Shown one piece after another: positions 19,326 to 27,705 of a DNA stretch of 64,000 nt. Location of the stretch: NCBI RefSeq assembly GCF_051216895.1, contig NZ_JBPKAO010000009.1, positions 109,678-173,677 of the forward strand. Direction: 5' to 3'. Position 1 is the first letter of the stretch, and each line of letters begins with the position of its first letter. The position numbers and the translations under genes were made by a program. The DNA is from Aquipuribacter sp051216895 (lineage in GTDB: Bacteria > Actinomycetota > Actinomycetes > Actinomycetales > JBBAYJ01). The notes beneath the pieces are model-generated. The model was not told where the DNA came from and searched no databases. It worked only from the letters and a program-made list of their open reading frames with translations.

Positions 19326-21233
19326 TCATCGGGACGGCATGAGATGGTCGTCACCGGGGCCCGGCCGCGGTCGGTGCCAGGTCGTGGGCTCGGTGACGTG
19401 GACCCGGCCCGTGGGGCTCACCAGGTCGAGACGGCCCAGGGGACCCTGCCGCACCAGCCAGCCGGCCCGATGCTTGGCCCGGTGGTGCAGCCGGCACAGG
19501 CAGGCCAGGTTGCAGCCGGCCGTGGGGCCGTCCGGGAACGGCACCGTGTGGTCCAGGTCGCAGCGGGCGGCGCGGGCCAGGCAGCCCGGCCAGCGGCACG
19601 TCACGTCCCTGGCCCTGACGGCACGGTCCAGCGCGGCGCCGGGGCGGTACACGTCGGCCGCGGGGTGGTCACCAGCGCAGTCGGTGTGCTCGGGCGGGTC
19701 GTCCGCGGGTGGGAGGACCAGGTCCGGCGGTCCCGTGGCGACGGGTACCGATCCGGCCGTCGGTGGCGGTGGCGGTGGCGTCGTCGGTGGCGGTGGCGGT
19801 GGCGATCCGTCCGTCGCTCTGGGTGCAGGTGCAGGTGCAGGTGCAGGTGCTGGTGCTGGTGCTGGTGCCGTAGGTGCGGGTGCCGCAGGGGCGGGGAGCT
19901 CGTCCGGACGGCGAGCGGGGGCGTGGTCGCTGCACGGGGTGGCCACGTGGCCCTCCCGGTCCAGCCCGGCCACCCGGACCCGTCGGGCGGCCGCCACCAC
20001 GGCGTGGGCCACGAGGTCCGGCAGCGGGCCGAGGCCTGGCAGCTCCGCGGGCGGCCCCCCGGACGGCCTTGCGGGCCCGCGCGCCGCAGCGGCCCCAGCC
20101 CCGGCAGCAGCCCCGGCAGCGGCCTCAGCAGCGGCCCCGGACCCGGCAGCGGCCTTGGACCCGGCGGCGGCAGCAAGCCCGGCCTCGGACCCGGCGGCGG
20201 ACCCGGACCCGGCAGTGGACCCGGGCCCTGCCGCGGTCGACGCGCACGACCCCGCGACGTCGGTCAGCACCTCCAGCGGCACCAGCACCATGACGTCCAG
20301 ACCCACGTGACCGGGGAGCCGCTCGAGGTCCGGTGACCCCGTGAGCGCCTCCAGGACGGCATCGGCCCGGGCCTGGTCCAAGGTCGGCACCTCGTCCCCG
20401 CCGGCTGCTGCGTCCCCGCCGGCGTCGGCGCGCCCTGCGTCCCCGCTGTCCGCTGCGACCGGCGCCGCTCGTGCCGCCCGGGCGGCGTCGACCGCGTCCC
20501 GCGCTCGGCGGTCCACCGCGGCCACGGCAGCGGCGACGGTCACAGCGGGTCCCACGACCTGGAGGGCGGCCATCCCGTCCGGCAGGACCCAAGAGCCCAG
20601 GCGTCGCCGGGCTCGGGCCGCCCGGCACCGGGCCGCGGCGTCGACCCCCGCCCGGGCGGCGTCACGCCTGACGTGCCCCGCGAGCTCGGCCGGGGTGCCC
20701 AGCGCGCCCAGGCGCATCGGCAGGTCGTGGCGCCGAGCGGTCTGCGTGCGGGTGGCCAGCACCCCCGACACGAGCGCACCGGCGACGGTGTCGTCGGTGA
20801 CCGGGTCCAGGGCGTCCCGCACGGCTCGGGCGTGCGCGACGCCGACGACACCGGCCCGCATCGCCTGCAGCAGGTCGGGCTGGCGGGTGACGACGTCGAG
20901 CGCCAGCCCGACCCGGTCCCGCGCCGTCCAGGTCGACACCCCCAGTGCGGCGGCGACCTCGACCGCGGTGAACCGGTCCACCTCGTCCCCGTCGCAGGGG
21001 CCGCCGCGGTCCGCCACCGCGTCCCAGCCGCCGAGCTCCGCGGCGAGGTCGGCCTGGTCCCGGAGGCGCAGGTCGCGCAGGCAGGCCGTCGCGTGCAGGG
21101 ACACGGCCTCGGCCCAGCAGGCGAGCGCGCTCGCGGCCGCCATCGTCTCGACGGCTGCGCGGTCCGGCCCCTCGGACCCGGCCGCCGCACGCAACCGCTC
21201 CAGCAGCGGTGGCAGGTCCCCCAGGTCGAACAT
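19326..21233 (-). CDS. DUF222 / HNH endonuclease domain protein (13E12-repeat family)
   Basis: 635 residues. The N-terminal half is a DUF222 domain, mostly helical. A long low-complexity middle follows, made of Ala/Gly, Ala-Pro and Pro tracts. The C-terminal HNH nuclease motif is intact: CRWPGCLARAARCDLDHTVP then CNLACLCRLHHRAKH, with paired Cys and the catalytic DLDH. Such genes occur in many copies in actinobacterial chromosomes; their role is unsettled, and mobility or DNA repair have been proposed. It sits between lysA and hom on the opposite strand, a pattern expected for an inserted gene. No flanking repeats are seen. ATG is the only good start near the DUF222 boundary. Confidence 0.88.
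   Translation of the reverse strand: MFDLGDLPPLLERLRAAAGSEGPDRAAVETMAAASALACWAEAVSLHATACLRDLRLRDQADLAAELGGWDAVADRGGPCDGDEVDRFTAVEVAAALGVSTWTARDRVGLALDVVTRQPDLLQAMRAGVVGVAHARAVRDALDPVTDDTVAGALVSGVLATRTQTARRHDLPMRLGALGTPAELAGHVRRDAARAGVDAAARCRAARARRRLGSWVLPDGMAALQVVGPAVTVAAAVAAVDRRARDAVDAARAARAAPVAADSGDAGRADAGGDAAAGGDEVPTLDQARADAVLEALTGSPDLERLPGHVGLDVMVLVPLEVLTDVAGSCASTAAGPGSTAGSGSAAGSEAGLAAAAGSKAAAGSGAAAEAAAGAAAGAGAAAARGPARPSGGPPAELPGLGPLPDLVAHAVVAAARRVRVAGLDREGHVATPCSDHAPARRPDELPAPAAPAPTAPAPAPAPAPAPAPAPRATDGSPPPPPPTTPPPPPPTAGSVPVATGPPDLVLPPADDPPEHTDCAGDHPAADVYRPGAALDRAVRARDVTCRWPGCLARAARCDLDHTVPFPDGPTAGCNLACLCRLHHRAKHRAGWLVRQGPLGRLDLVSPTGRVHVTEPTTWHRPRPGPGDDHLMPSR
19763..19869 (-). repeat. 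Short tandem repeats inside the HNH gene
   Basis: Two adjacent simple repeats: GGTGGC-type units (19763-19803) that encode Pro runs on the minus strand, and six-base GCAGGT/GCTGGT units (about 19825-19869) that encode alternating Ala-Pro. They form the flexible linker before the HNH domain and should be prone to slippage. Confidence 0.75.
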
Positions 21234-21347
21234 GCGGACGACGTTACGGAGGAGGCCGGACACAACTGCGAGGCCGAGGGGGGCCGCCGGTTGACCGTGA
21301 TGCGACCGCCCGCCACGGGTGCCCACGACGGCTGACAGACTGCCCCC

Positions 21348-22649
21348 GTGGATCCGGTCCGTGTCGCCCTGCTGGGCTGTGGAGTGGTGGGTTCCGAGGT
21401 GGCGCGGCTGCTCAACGAGCAGGCCGACGACCTCGCGGCCCGCATCGGTGCACCCCTGGAGCTGGTGGGGATCGCCGTGCGCCGCCCCGACCGGCCCCGG
21501 CCCGGCATCGACCCCGCCCTGCTCACCGACGACGCCGAGGGCCTCCTGGCCCGGGCCGACGTCGTGGTCGAGGTCATCGGCGGCATCGAGCCCGCCCGCG
21601 CGCTGATGCACGAGGCGTTCCGCCGCGGCGTCGGTGTCGTGACCGCCAACAAGATGCTGCTGGCCGAGCACGGTCCGGAGCTGTTCGAGGCCGCGGCCGC
21701 TGCCGACGTCGACCTGTACTACGAGGCCGCCGTGGCCGGGGCGATCCCGCTCATCCGGCCGCTGCGCGAGTCGCTGGCGGGTGACCGCGTCACCCGCTTC
21801 CTGGGCATCGTCAACGGCACGACCAACTACGTCCTCGACCAGATGGACACCACGGGCGCCGGTTTCGGCGACGCGGTGGAGCGGGCGCAGGCCCTGGGTT
21901 ACGCCGAGGCGGACCCGACCGCCGACGTCGAGGGCTACGACGCCGCCAGCAAGGCCGCGATCCTGGCCAGCCTGGCGTTCCACACCCGGGTCCCCAACGA
22001 GGCCGTCCACCGCGAGGGCATCACCGCGGTGAGCGCAGCCGACGTCGCGGCGGCCCGGCGGATGGACTGCGTCGTCAAGCTGCTGGCGATCGGGGCCAGG
22101 GTGCCGGCCGGTCCGGACGGGCCCGAGGGCGTCACGGTGCGGGTGCACCCGGCCTTCGTGCCGCGCAGCCACCCGCTGGCGGGCGTGCGGGGGCCCTTCA
22201 ACGCCGTCTTCGTCGAGGCCGAGGCCGCGGGCGAGCTGATGTTCTACGGCCCGGGCGCGGGCGGCACCCCCACCGCCGGCGCGGTCCTCGGGGACGTCGT
22301 GGCCGTGGCCCGGCACCGGGTCCACGGCGGCCGCGGGCCGGGGGAGTCCGCCTACGCCGACCTGCCCGCGCTGCCCATGTCCCGGGTAACCACGAGGTAC
22401 CACGTGCGCCTGGAGGTGGCGGACCGCCCGGGCGTGCTGGCCCGGGTCGCCGACGCGTTCGCCGCCCACGGGGTGTCGATCGAGCAGGTCCGCCAGCAGG
22501 CGCAGGGTGAGGGCGACGACCGCACCGCCGAGCTGGTGGTGGTCACCCACGTCGCCGCCGACACGGCGCTGTCGGACACCGTCGCCGACCTGGCGGGCCT
22601 GGAAGCGGTCCTGGACGTCACGTCCGTCATGCGCGTCGAAGGAGAGTGA
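21348..22649 (+). CDS. hom: Homoserine dehydrogenase
   Basis: 433 residues. It reduces aspartate semialdehyde to homoserine with NAD(P)H. The Rossmann loop GCGVVGSEVARLL is at the N-terminus; the catalytic domain contains VTANKMLLAEHG, GIVNGTTNYVL and the DPTADVEGYDAASKAAILAS signature. A C-terminal ACT domain (about 345-430: VRLEVADRPGVLARVADAFA) is the expected threonine feedback site. The GTG start has no Shine-Dalgarno, but CAGACT lies six bases upstream, consistent with a leaderless message. It leads the threonine cluster hom-thrC-thrB. Confidence 0.97.
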   Translation: MDPVRVALLGCGVVGSEVARLLNEQADDLAARIGAPLELVGIAVRRPDRPRPGIDPALLTDDAEGLLARADVVVEVIGGIEPARALMHEAFRRGVGVVTANKMLLAEHGPELFEAAAAADVDLYYEAAVAGAIPLIRPLRESLAGDRVTRFLGIVNGTTNYVLDQMDTTGAGFGDAVERAQALGYAEADPTADVEGYDAASKAAILASLAFHTRVPNEAVHREGITAVSAADVAAARRMDCVVKLLAIGARVPAGPDGPEGVTVRVHPAFVPRSHPLAGVRGPFNAVFVEAEAAGELMFYGPGAGGTPTAGAVLGDVVAVARHRVHGGRGPGESAYADLPALPMSRVTTRYHVRLEVADRPGVLARVADAFAAHGVSIEQVRQQAQGEGDDRTAELVVVTHVAADTALSDTVADLAGLEAVLDVTSVMRVEGE

Positions 22650-22656
22650 GCAGCTG

Positions 22657-23739
22657 ATGGCCGCACCGTGGCGTGGTGTCATCCCGGAGTACCGGGACCG
22701 ACTGCCGATCGTGGGGGCGCTCGCTCCCGGTGCCAGGGACATCACCCTGGCCGAGGGCGGGACGCCGCTGGTCCGGGCCCACCGGCTGTCGGAGACCACG
22801 GGCTGCGAGGTGTGGCTCAAGGTCGAGGGCTGCAACCCGACGGGCTCGTTCAAGGACCGGGGCATGACGACGGCCATGACCGTCGCGGTCGCCAACGGCG
22901 CCAAGGCGGTGGTCTGCGCGAGCACCGGCAACACCTCGGCCTCCGCCGCGGCCTACGCCACCGCGGCCGGCCTCACCTGCGCCGTGCTGGTCCCGGACGG
23001 CAAGATCGCGATGGGCAAGCTGGCCCAGGCCATCGCCCACGGGGCGACGCTGCTGCAGGTCGACGGCAACTTCGACGACTGCCTGATGGTGGCGCGCAAG
23101 CTGTCCGAGGCGTTCCCGGTCGAGCTGGTCAACAGCGTCAACCCCGCCCGCATCGAGGGCCAGAAGACCGCGGCCTTCGAGGTCGTCGACATCCTGGGCG
23201 ACGCCCCGGACATCCACTGCCTCCCGGTCGGCAACGCCGGCAACATCACGGCCTACTGGCGCGGGTACTCCGAGTACGCCTCCGACGGCCCGGCCACGCA
23301 CCGGCCCCGGATGTGGGGGTTCCAGGCCGCCGGCGCCGCCCCGATCGTGCTGGGTCACCCGGTCGACGAGCCCGAGACGATCGCCACGGCGATCCGGATC
23401 GGCAACCCGGCCTCCTGGGAGCAGGCCGTCGCCGCCCGCGACGAGTCCGGCGGTCACATCCGCTCCGTCACCGACGAGCAGATCCTGGCCGCGCACCGGT
23501 GGCTGTCGGCCGGTGAGGGCGTGTTCGTCGAGCCCGCGTCCGCCGCCGGGGTCGCCGGGCTGCTGGCCGCGCACGAGGCCGGCGAGGTCGACCCCGGACA
23601 GCGCATCGTCTGCACCGTGACCGGGCACGGCCTCAAGGACCCGCAGTGGGCGCTCAAGGGTGCCGACGGCGACGACGTCCGACCCACGCGCGTGCAGGCC
23701 GACGTCGTCGACGTGGCCAACGCCCTGGGCCTGGGATGA
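22657..23739 (+). CDS. thrC: Threonine synthase
   Basis: 360 residues, the short actinobacterial type. It converts O-phosphohomoserine to threonine with PLP. The PLP lysine is Lys66 in NPTGSFKDRGM; the phosphate-binding loop is LPVGNAGNITAYW and the CASTGNTSASAAAYA loop is also present. The ATG is seven bases after the hom stop, and GAAGGAGAG at the end of hom is the ribosome binding site. It overlaps thrB at the 3' end, so all three threonine genes form one transcription unit. Confidence 0.97.
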   Translation: MAAPWRGVIPEYRDRLPIVGALAPGARDITLAEGGTPLVRAHRLSETTGCEVWLKVEGCNPTGSFKDRGMTTAMTVAVANGAKAVVCASTGNTSASAAAYATAAGLTCAVLVPDGKIAMGKLAQAIAHGATLLQVDGNFDDCLMVARKLSEAFPVELVNSVNPARIEGQKTAAFEVVDILGDAPDIHCLPVGNAGNITAYWRGYSEYASDGPATHRPRMWGFQAAGAAPIVLGHPVDEPETIATAIRIGNPASWEQAVAARDESGGHIRSVTDEQILAAHRWLSAGEGVFVEPASAAGVAGLLAAHEAGEVDPGQRIVCTVTGHGLKDPQWALKGADGDDVRPTRVQADVVDVANALGLG

Positions 23740-24683
23740 GCCAGGGGCACCAGCCGCTCGGTCCTCGTACGGTCTCGGTCTCGGTCGCGGCGTCCTCGGC
23801 CAACCTCGGGCCGGGCTTCGACGCGGTCGGCCTCGCCCTCGACCTGCGCGACGAGGCCACGGTGTCCTGCCGTCCGGCCGCGGACCCCGGGGCTCCCCGC
23901 ACCGTGGTCCGGGCCACGGGGCAGGGCGCGGACGAGGTCCCCCTCGACGAGCGTCACCTGGTGGCCCGCTGGGTGCGGGGTGGCCTGGCCGGTCTGGGGG
24001 CCGGTGCGGACCTGGTCGACCTGGAGCTGGACTGCACCAACGTCGTCCCTCACGGACGAGGCCTGGGTTCGTCGGCGGCGGCGATCGTCGCCGGCCTGAC
24101 CGCCGCCTGGGCCCTGGTCCACGGGGACGCCGAGCAGGTCGACGACCTGGACCGGACGCAGTGGCTGGTCGCGACCGCGTCGGCGGCGGAGGGGCACGGC
24201 GACAACGCGGCCGCGAGCGTCCTGGGCGGTGCGGTGCTGGCCTGGTCGGACGGCTCGACCTACCGCGCGGCGGCGCTCGACGTGGCCCCGGACCTCGAGG
24301 TCGTCACCTGCGTGCCTGCCGAGGTGCTCATGACCGAGGTCGCCAGGTCCCTGCTCCCCGCGACCGTCCCGCACTCCGACGCGGCGTTCACCGGCGCCCG
24401 CACGGGTCTGCTCGTGCAGGCCCTGCGCGGGGTGCCGGACCTGCTGCTGCCCGCCACCGAGGACCGCATCCACCAGCTGCAGCGCGCCGGGGCCATGCCG
24501 CGCAGCCACGAGCTGCTCACACGGTTGCGCGCCGCGGGGGTGGCGGCGGCCGTCTCGGGGGCGGGGCCGTCGCTGATCTGCCTGGGCAGCGACCTCGGCA
24601 CCGTCGCCGCAGCGGCGGGCGAGGGGTGGTCGGTGAGGGCCCACGGGGTGGGCACGCCGGTGCGCGCAACAGTCCTCGCCTGA
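23736..24683 (+). CDS. thrB: Homoserine kinase
   Basis: 315 residues, GHMP-kinase family. It phosphorylates homoserine to O-phosphohomoserine, the substrate of ThrC. The N-terminal strand VSVAASSANLGPGFDAVGLA and the ATP loop VPHGRGLGSSAAAIVAG are diagnostic, with AVSGAGPSLICL as the C-terminal motif. ATG overlaps the thrC stop (ATGA), so the two are translationally coupled. The gene is followed by the rho leader. Confidence 0.97.
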   Translation: MSQGHQPLGPRTVSVSVAASSANLGPGFDAVGLALDLRDEATVSCRPAADPGAPRTVVRATGQGADEVPLDERHLVARWVRGGLAGLGAGADLVDLELDCTNVVPHGRGLGSSAAAIVAGLTAAWALVHGDAEQVDDLDRTQWLVATASAAEGHGDNAAASVLGGAVLAWSDGSTYRAAALDVAPDLEVVTCVPAEVLMTEVARSLLPATVPHSDAAFTGARTGLLVQALRGVPDLLLPATEDRIHQLQRAGAMPRSHELLTRLRAAGVAAAVSGAGPSLICLGSDLGTVAAAAGEGWSVRAHGVGTPVRATVLA

Positions 24684-24696
24684 GCGGGCGCGGTGC

Positions 24697-24702
24697 TACC
24701 GT
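24697..24702 (+). promoter_or_regulatory. Candidate -10 box of rho with a long leader
   Basis: TACCGT lies 14 bases after the thrB stop. Transcription from about 24709 would give a leader of about 160 bases before the rho start. No clear -35 is seen. Rho commonly controls its own leader, so this untranslated region is a candidate for autoregulation. Confidence 0.35.
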
Positions 24703-24869
24703 TGCCAGCACGGCGGGGGTCTGTCGGACCTCGTTGACGCCGTCCCGCAGCCGTCGTGCCTGTGCTCCCGGAGCTGTCTCCGACACCTCCAGGACTCGAG
24801 CTCCGCCAGGCTGCCCCACACCGCTCGGCCCTTCATGCGGCCGGCGGCCAATCCGAAGGAATGATCTTC

Positions 24870-27239
24870 GTGACCGAAACCCACGACGCCGTGGCTGCAT
24901 CCGCGCCCGGCGCCCAGACCCCTGCTGACCTCAGCGGCCTCAAGGTCGCCGAGCTGCAGGCGGTCGCCGCCCGGCTCGGTATCCCCGGCGCCGGCCGGAT
25001 GCGCAAGGCCGACCTGCTCAGCGCGGTGCGCGAGCGGTCCGGCGGGGTCTCCGCGGCCCCGGCCCAGGCGCGCAACGGTGCTGCCCCCCGGACGCGCAGC
25101 GCCGCCCCTGCGGCCGTTGAGCCCGCCGCCACCGACGTCGCTGACGCCGCTGACGCTGCGGTCGCGGAGCCGGCGTCCACGACGCCCGCTCCCAGCAGCC
25201 CCACCGCTGGCACCGACGGTCCGTCCGAGGAGGCACCGCGGGCCAGGACCCGCCGCCGCCGGGCGACCGCGCCGGCCGGTGCGCCCACGCTGGACGTCGT
25301 CGTCGAGGCCCCCGGCGCCGAGAACGCCCCGGAGACCCCCGTGTCGCGGGAGCAGGGCGACGCCCCGTCGCGCGACCAGCAGCCGGACCCCGTCGAGCAG
25401 GACCGGGCTGAGCAGGACCGCAGCCAGCAGGACCGCAGCCAGCAGGACCGCAGCCAGCAGGACCGGGCTCAGCAGGACCGGGCTCAGCAGGACCGGACGT
25501 CGAGCGACCGCGGCGAGCGTGCGCCGAGCCGGGCCCGCCGTCGGGCGCAGCGCGACGCGGAGGCGGCGGTCGAGGAAGCGGTCCTCAAGGCCGAGCCGAT
25601 CCTGCCCGACCTCCCCCCGCGGGGCGGCGACCGTCCCCGAGCCGACCGCAACGCCGACCGCAACGCCGACCGGGACCGCAACGCCGACCGCAACGCCGAC
25701 CGCAACGCCGACCGGGACCGCAACGCCGACCGGGACCGCAACGCCGACCGGGACCGCAACGCCGACCGGGACCGCAACGCCGACCGCAACGCCGACCGGG
25801 ACCGCAACGCCGACCGCAACGCCGACCGGGACCGCAACGCCGACCGTGACCGCAACCAGGACCGCGACATGGAGCGGGCGGCGCGCGACCAGCAGGGCCG
25901 CGAGCAGACCCAGGACCTGGGCGCGGACGACGACCGCAGCCAGTCCGGCCCGCGGGACGAGTTCGACGACGAGCGCGGCGGACGCCGTCGCCGCGGCCGC
26001 AACCGTCAGCGCGACAAGCAGGGCAACCGTCCCGTCGGCGGCCGCGAGCGCGGTCCCGGGGGCATGGACTCCGAGCCCGAGGTGCGCGAGGACGACGTCC
26101 TGGTCCCTGTGGCCGGCATCGTCGACATCCTCGACAGCTACGCCTTCGTCCGGACCTCCGGCTACCTGCCCGGCCCCCACGACGTGTACGTGTCCCTCGC
26201 CCAGGTCAAGAAGTACGGCCTGCGCAAGGGTGACGCCGTCGTCGGCCAGGTCAAGCAGGAGCGTCCCAACGAGGAGCGTCGCCAGAAGTTCAACGCGATC
26301 GTCCGGGTCGACGCGGTCAACGGCCAGCCGGTCGACGAGGCGCGCAACCGCGAGGAGTTCGGCAAGCTGACCCCGCTGTACCCGCAGGAGCGGCTCCGCC
26401 TGGAGACCGAGCCGGGTGTCCTGAGCACGCGGATCATCGACCTGGTCGCGCCGATCGGCAAGGGCCAGCGTGGGCTGATCGTGTCGCCGCCCAAGGCCGG
26501 CAAGACCCTCGTCCTGCAGGCGATCGCCAACGCGATCACCACCAACAACCCGGAATGCCACCTCATGGTCGTCCTCGTGGACGAGCGTCCCGAGGAGGTC
26601 ACCGACATGCAGCGCACGGTCAAGGGCGAGGTCATCGCCTCGACCTTCGACCGTCCCGCCGAGGACCACACCACCGTGGCCGAGCTGGCGATCGAGCGGG
26701 CCAAGCGACTGGTCGAGCTGGGCCACGACGTGGTCGTGCTGCTGGACTCCATCACGCGGCTGGGCCGGGCCTACAACCTGGCCGCCCCGGCCAGCGGGCG
26801 CATCCTGTCCGGCGGCGTCGACTCCTCGGCGCTGTACCCGCCGAAGCGGTTCTTCGGTGCGGCCCGCAACATCGAGAACGGCGGCTCGCTGACGATCCTG
26901 GCCACGGCCCTGGTCGAGACCGGGTCCAAGATGGACGAGGTCATCTTCGAGGAGTTCAAGGGCACCGGGAACATGGAGCTGCGGCTGTCGCGCCACCTGG
27001 CCGACAAGCGCATCTACCCCGCGGTCGACGTCAACCCCTCCGGCACCCGCCGCGAGGAGGTCCTGCTCGGTTCCGACGAGCTGCGCATCATGTGGCAGCT
27101 GCGCCGGGTCCTCAGCGCGCTCGACGCCAACCAGGCGATCGAGCTGCTGCTGGACCGGCTCAAGAAGTCCCGCAGCAACGCGGAGTTCCTCATGCAGGTG
27201 AGCAAGAACTCGCCCGGCGGGAACAGGGACGACGCCTGA
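24870..27239 (+). CDS. rho: Transcription termination factor Rho with a very long repeat-bearing insert
   Basis: 789 residues against about 420 in E. coli. Order: Rho_N (LSGLKVAELQAVAARLGIPG, about 20-60), Ala/Pro-rich linker, six DRxQQ pentads (178-207), basic stretch, a DRNA/DR array (259-332), the primary RNA-binding OB fold (about 410-480, with GYLPGPHDVYVSLAQVKKYG), and the ATPase with Walker A PPKAGKT ending near Lys545, VLVDERPEEVTDM, and the Q-loop region DSITRLGRAYN. All catalytic parts are intact. The start is GTG at 24870 because GAAGGA sits nine bases before it; the ATG at 24861 abuts GAAGGA with no spacing. The insert has strictly alternating charges and should be disordered, probably an extra RNA-binding or condensate-forming region. 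Confidence 0.95.
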   Translation: MTETHDAVAASAPGAQTPADLSGLKVAELQAVAARLGIPGAGRMRKADLLSAVRERSGGVSAAPAQARNGAAPRTRSAAPAAVEPAATDVADAADAAVAEPASTTPAPSSPTAGTDGPSEEAPRARTRRRRATAPAGAPTLDVVVEAPGAENAPETPVSREQGDAPSRDQQPDPVEQDRAEQDRSQQDRSQQDRSQQDRAQQDRAQQDRTSSDRGERAPSRARRRAQRDAEAAVEEAVLKAEPILPDLPPRGGDRPRADRNADRNADRDRNADRNADRNADRDRNADRDRNADRDRNADRDRNADRNADRDRNADRNADRDRNADRDRNQDRDMERAARDQQGREQTQDLGADDDRSQSGPRDEFDDERGGRRRRGRNRQRDKQGNRPVGGRERGPGGMDSEPEVREDDVLVPVAGIVDILDSYAFVRTSGYLPGPHDVYVSLAQVKKYGLRKGDAVVGQVKQERPNEERRQKFNAIVRVDAVNGQPVDEARNREEFGKLTPLYPQERLRLETEPGVLSTRIIDLVAPIGKGQRGLIVSPPKAGKTLVLQAIANAITTNNPECHLMVVLVDERPEEVTDMQRTVKGEVIASTFDRPAEDHTTVAELAIERAKRLVELGHDVVVLLDSITRLGRAYNLAAPASGRILSGGVDSSALYPPKRFFGAARNIENGGSLTILATALVETGSKMDEVIFEEFKGTGNMELRLSRHLADKRIYPAVDVNPSGTRREEVLLGSDELRIMWQLRRVLSALDANQAIELLLDRLKKSRSNAEFLMQVSKNSPGGNRDDA
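25401..25490 (+). repeat. 15-bp tandem repeat in rho (six units, DRxQQ)
   Basis: Six uninterrupted units of GACCG[C/G][A/G]GC[C/T][C/G]AGCAG. The three central units are identical at the DNA level, and the last two are identical to each other, indicating recent slippage or unequal exchange. In frame with rho. Confidence 0.92.
25644..25866 (+). repeat. 12/18-bp tandem repeat in rho (DRNA / DRDRNA)
   Basis: Thirteen GACCGCAACGCC units interspersed with GACCGG hexamers, in the order 2,3,1,1,1,2,2,1 units between hexamers, ending in a diverged DRDRNQDRD. Nearly all units are identical in DNA, so homogenisation is recent. The whole array stays in frame. Confidence 0.93.
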
Positions 27240-27357
27240 GCCATTGACGTGTCCGGACCTGCACGGTCCATGCGTCACACTTGCTGACGACCAGGTTCCG
27301 GTTCACGTGCACCGCCATCGCGGCTGACGACCCGGCGACCGCCCCAGGAGGAGAGAC

Positions 27358-27585
27358 ATGAAGCCCGAGATCCACCCCGAGTACGTCCTCACGACCGTGT
27401 CCTGCACCTGCGGGAACACCTTCCAGACCCGCAGCACCGAGACCAGCGGCAAGATCGCCGCGGACGTCTGCAGCAACTGCCACCCGTTCTACACGGGCAA
27501 GCAGAAGCTGCTGGACACCGGCGGTCGCGTGGCCCGGTTCCAGAAGCGCTACGGCAAGGCCCCGGCCGAGTCCGACGCCAAGTAG
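27358..27585 (+). CDS. rpmE: 50S ribosomal protein L31
   Basis: 75 residues. It is a large-subunit protein at the intersubunit bridge. It is the zinc-binding (C+) form: CTCGNTF supplies the first cysteines and CSNCHPFYTGKQK the C-x-x-C pair and the family signature. The ribosome binding site AGGAGGAGAG six bases before ATG is the strongest in the window. It follows rho after 118 bp and is followed by a strong hairpin. Confidence 0.98.
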   Translation: MKPEIHPEYVLTTVSCTCGNTFQTRSTETSGKIAADVCSNCHPFYTGKQKLLDTGGRVARFQKRYGKAPAESDAK

Positions 27586-27594
27586 GACCGCCGT

Positions 27595-27637
27595 ACGGCG
27601 CCCGCCCGCACCCTCACCGGTCGCGGGCGGGCGCCGT
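27595..27637 (+). terminator. Strong intrinsic-type hairpin after rpmE
   Basis: Perfect 15-bp stem ACGGCGCCCGCCCGC / GCGGGCGGGCGCCGT with a 13-base loop, starting nine bases after the rpmE stop. No U-tract follows. It separates rho-rpmE from prfA. Confidence 0.82.
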
Positions 27638-27705
27638 CGTCGTCCGGCCGGTGGTCCTCCGCCGGTGGTCTCCCGCCCAGCAGAGTCATGAGGTCCTGAG
27701 GTGTC

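Noticed and set aside
19326..21233. Insertion sequence or group II intron around the HNH gene
   Set aside because: No terminal inverted repeats, target duplication or reverse transcriptase are visible.
24861..24869. ATG 24861 as the rho start
   Set aside because: The GAAGGA ribosome binding site touches this ATG, leaving no spacing; GTG 24870 has nine bases.
25644..25866. CRISPR-like repeat array
   Set aside because: Units are 12 to 18 bp without unique spacers, in frame inside rho.
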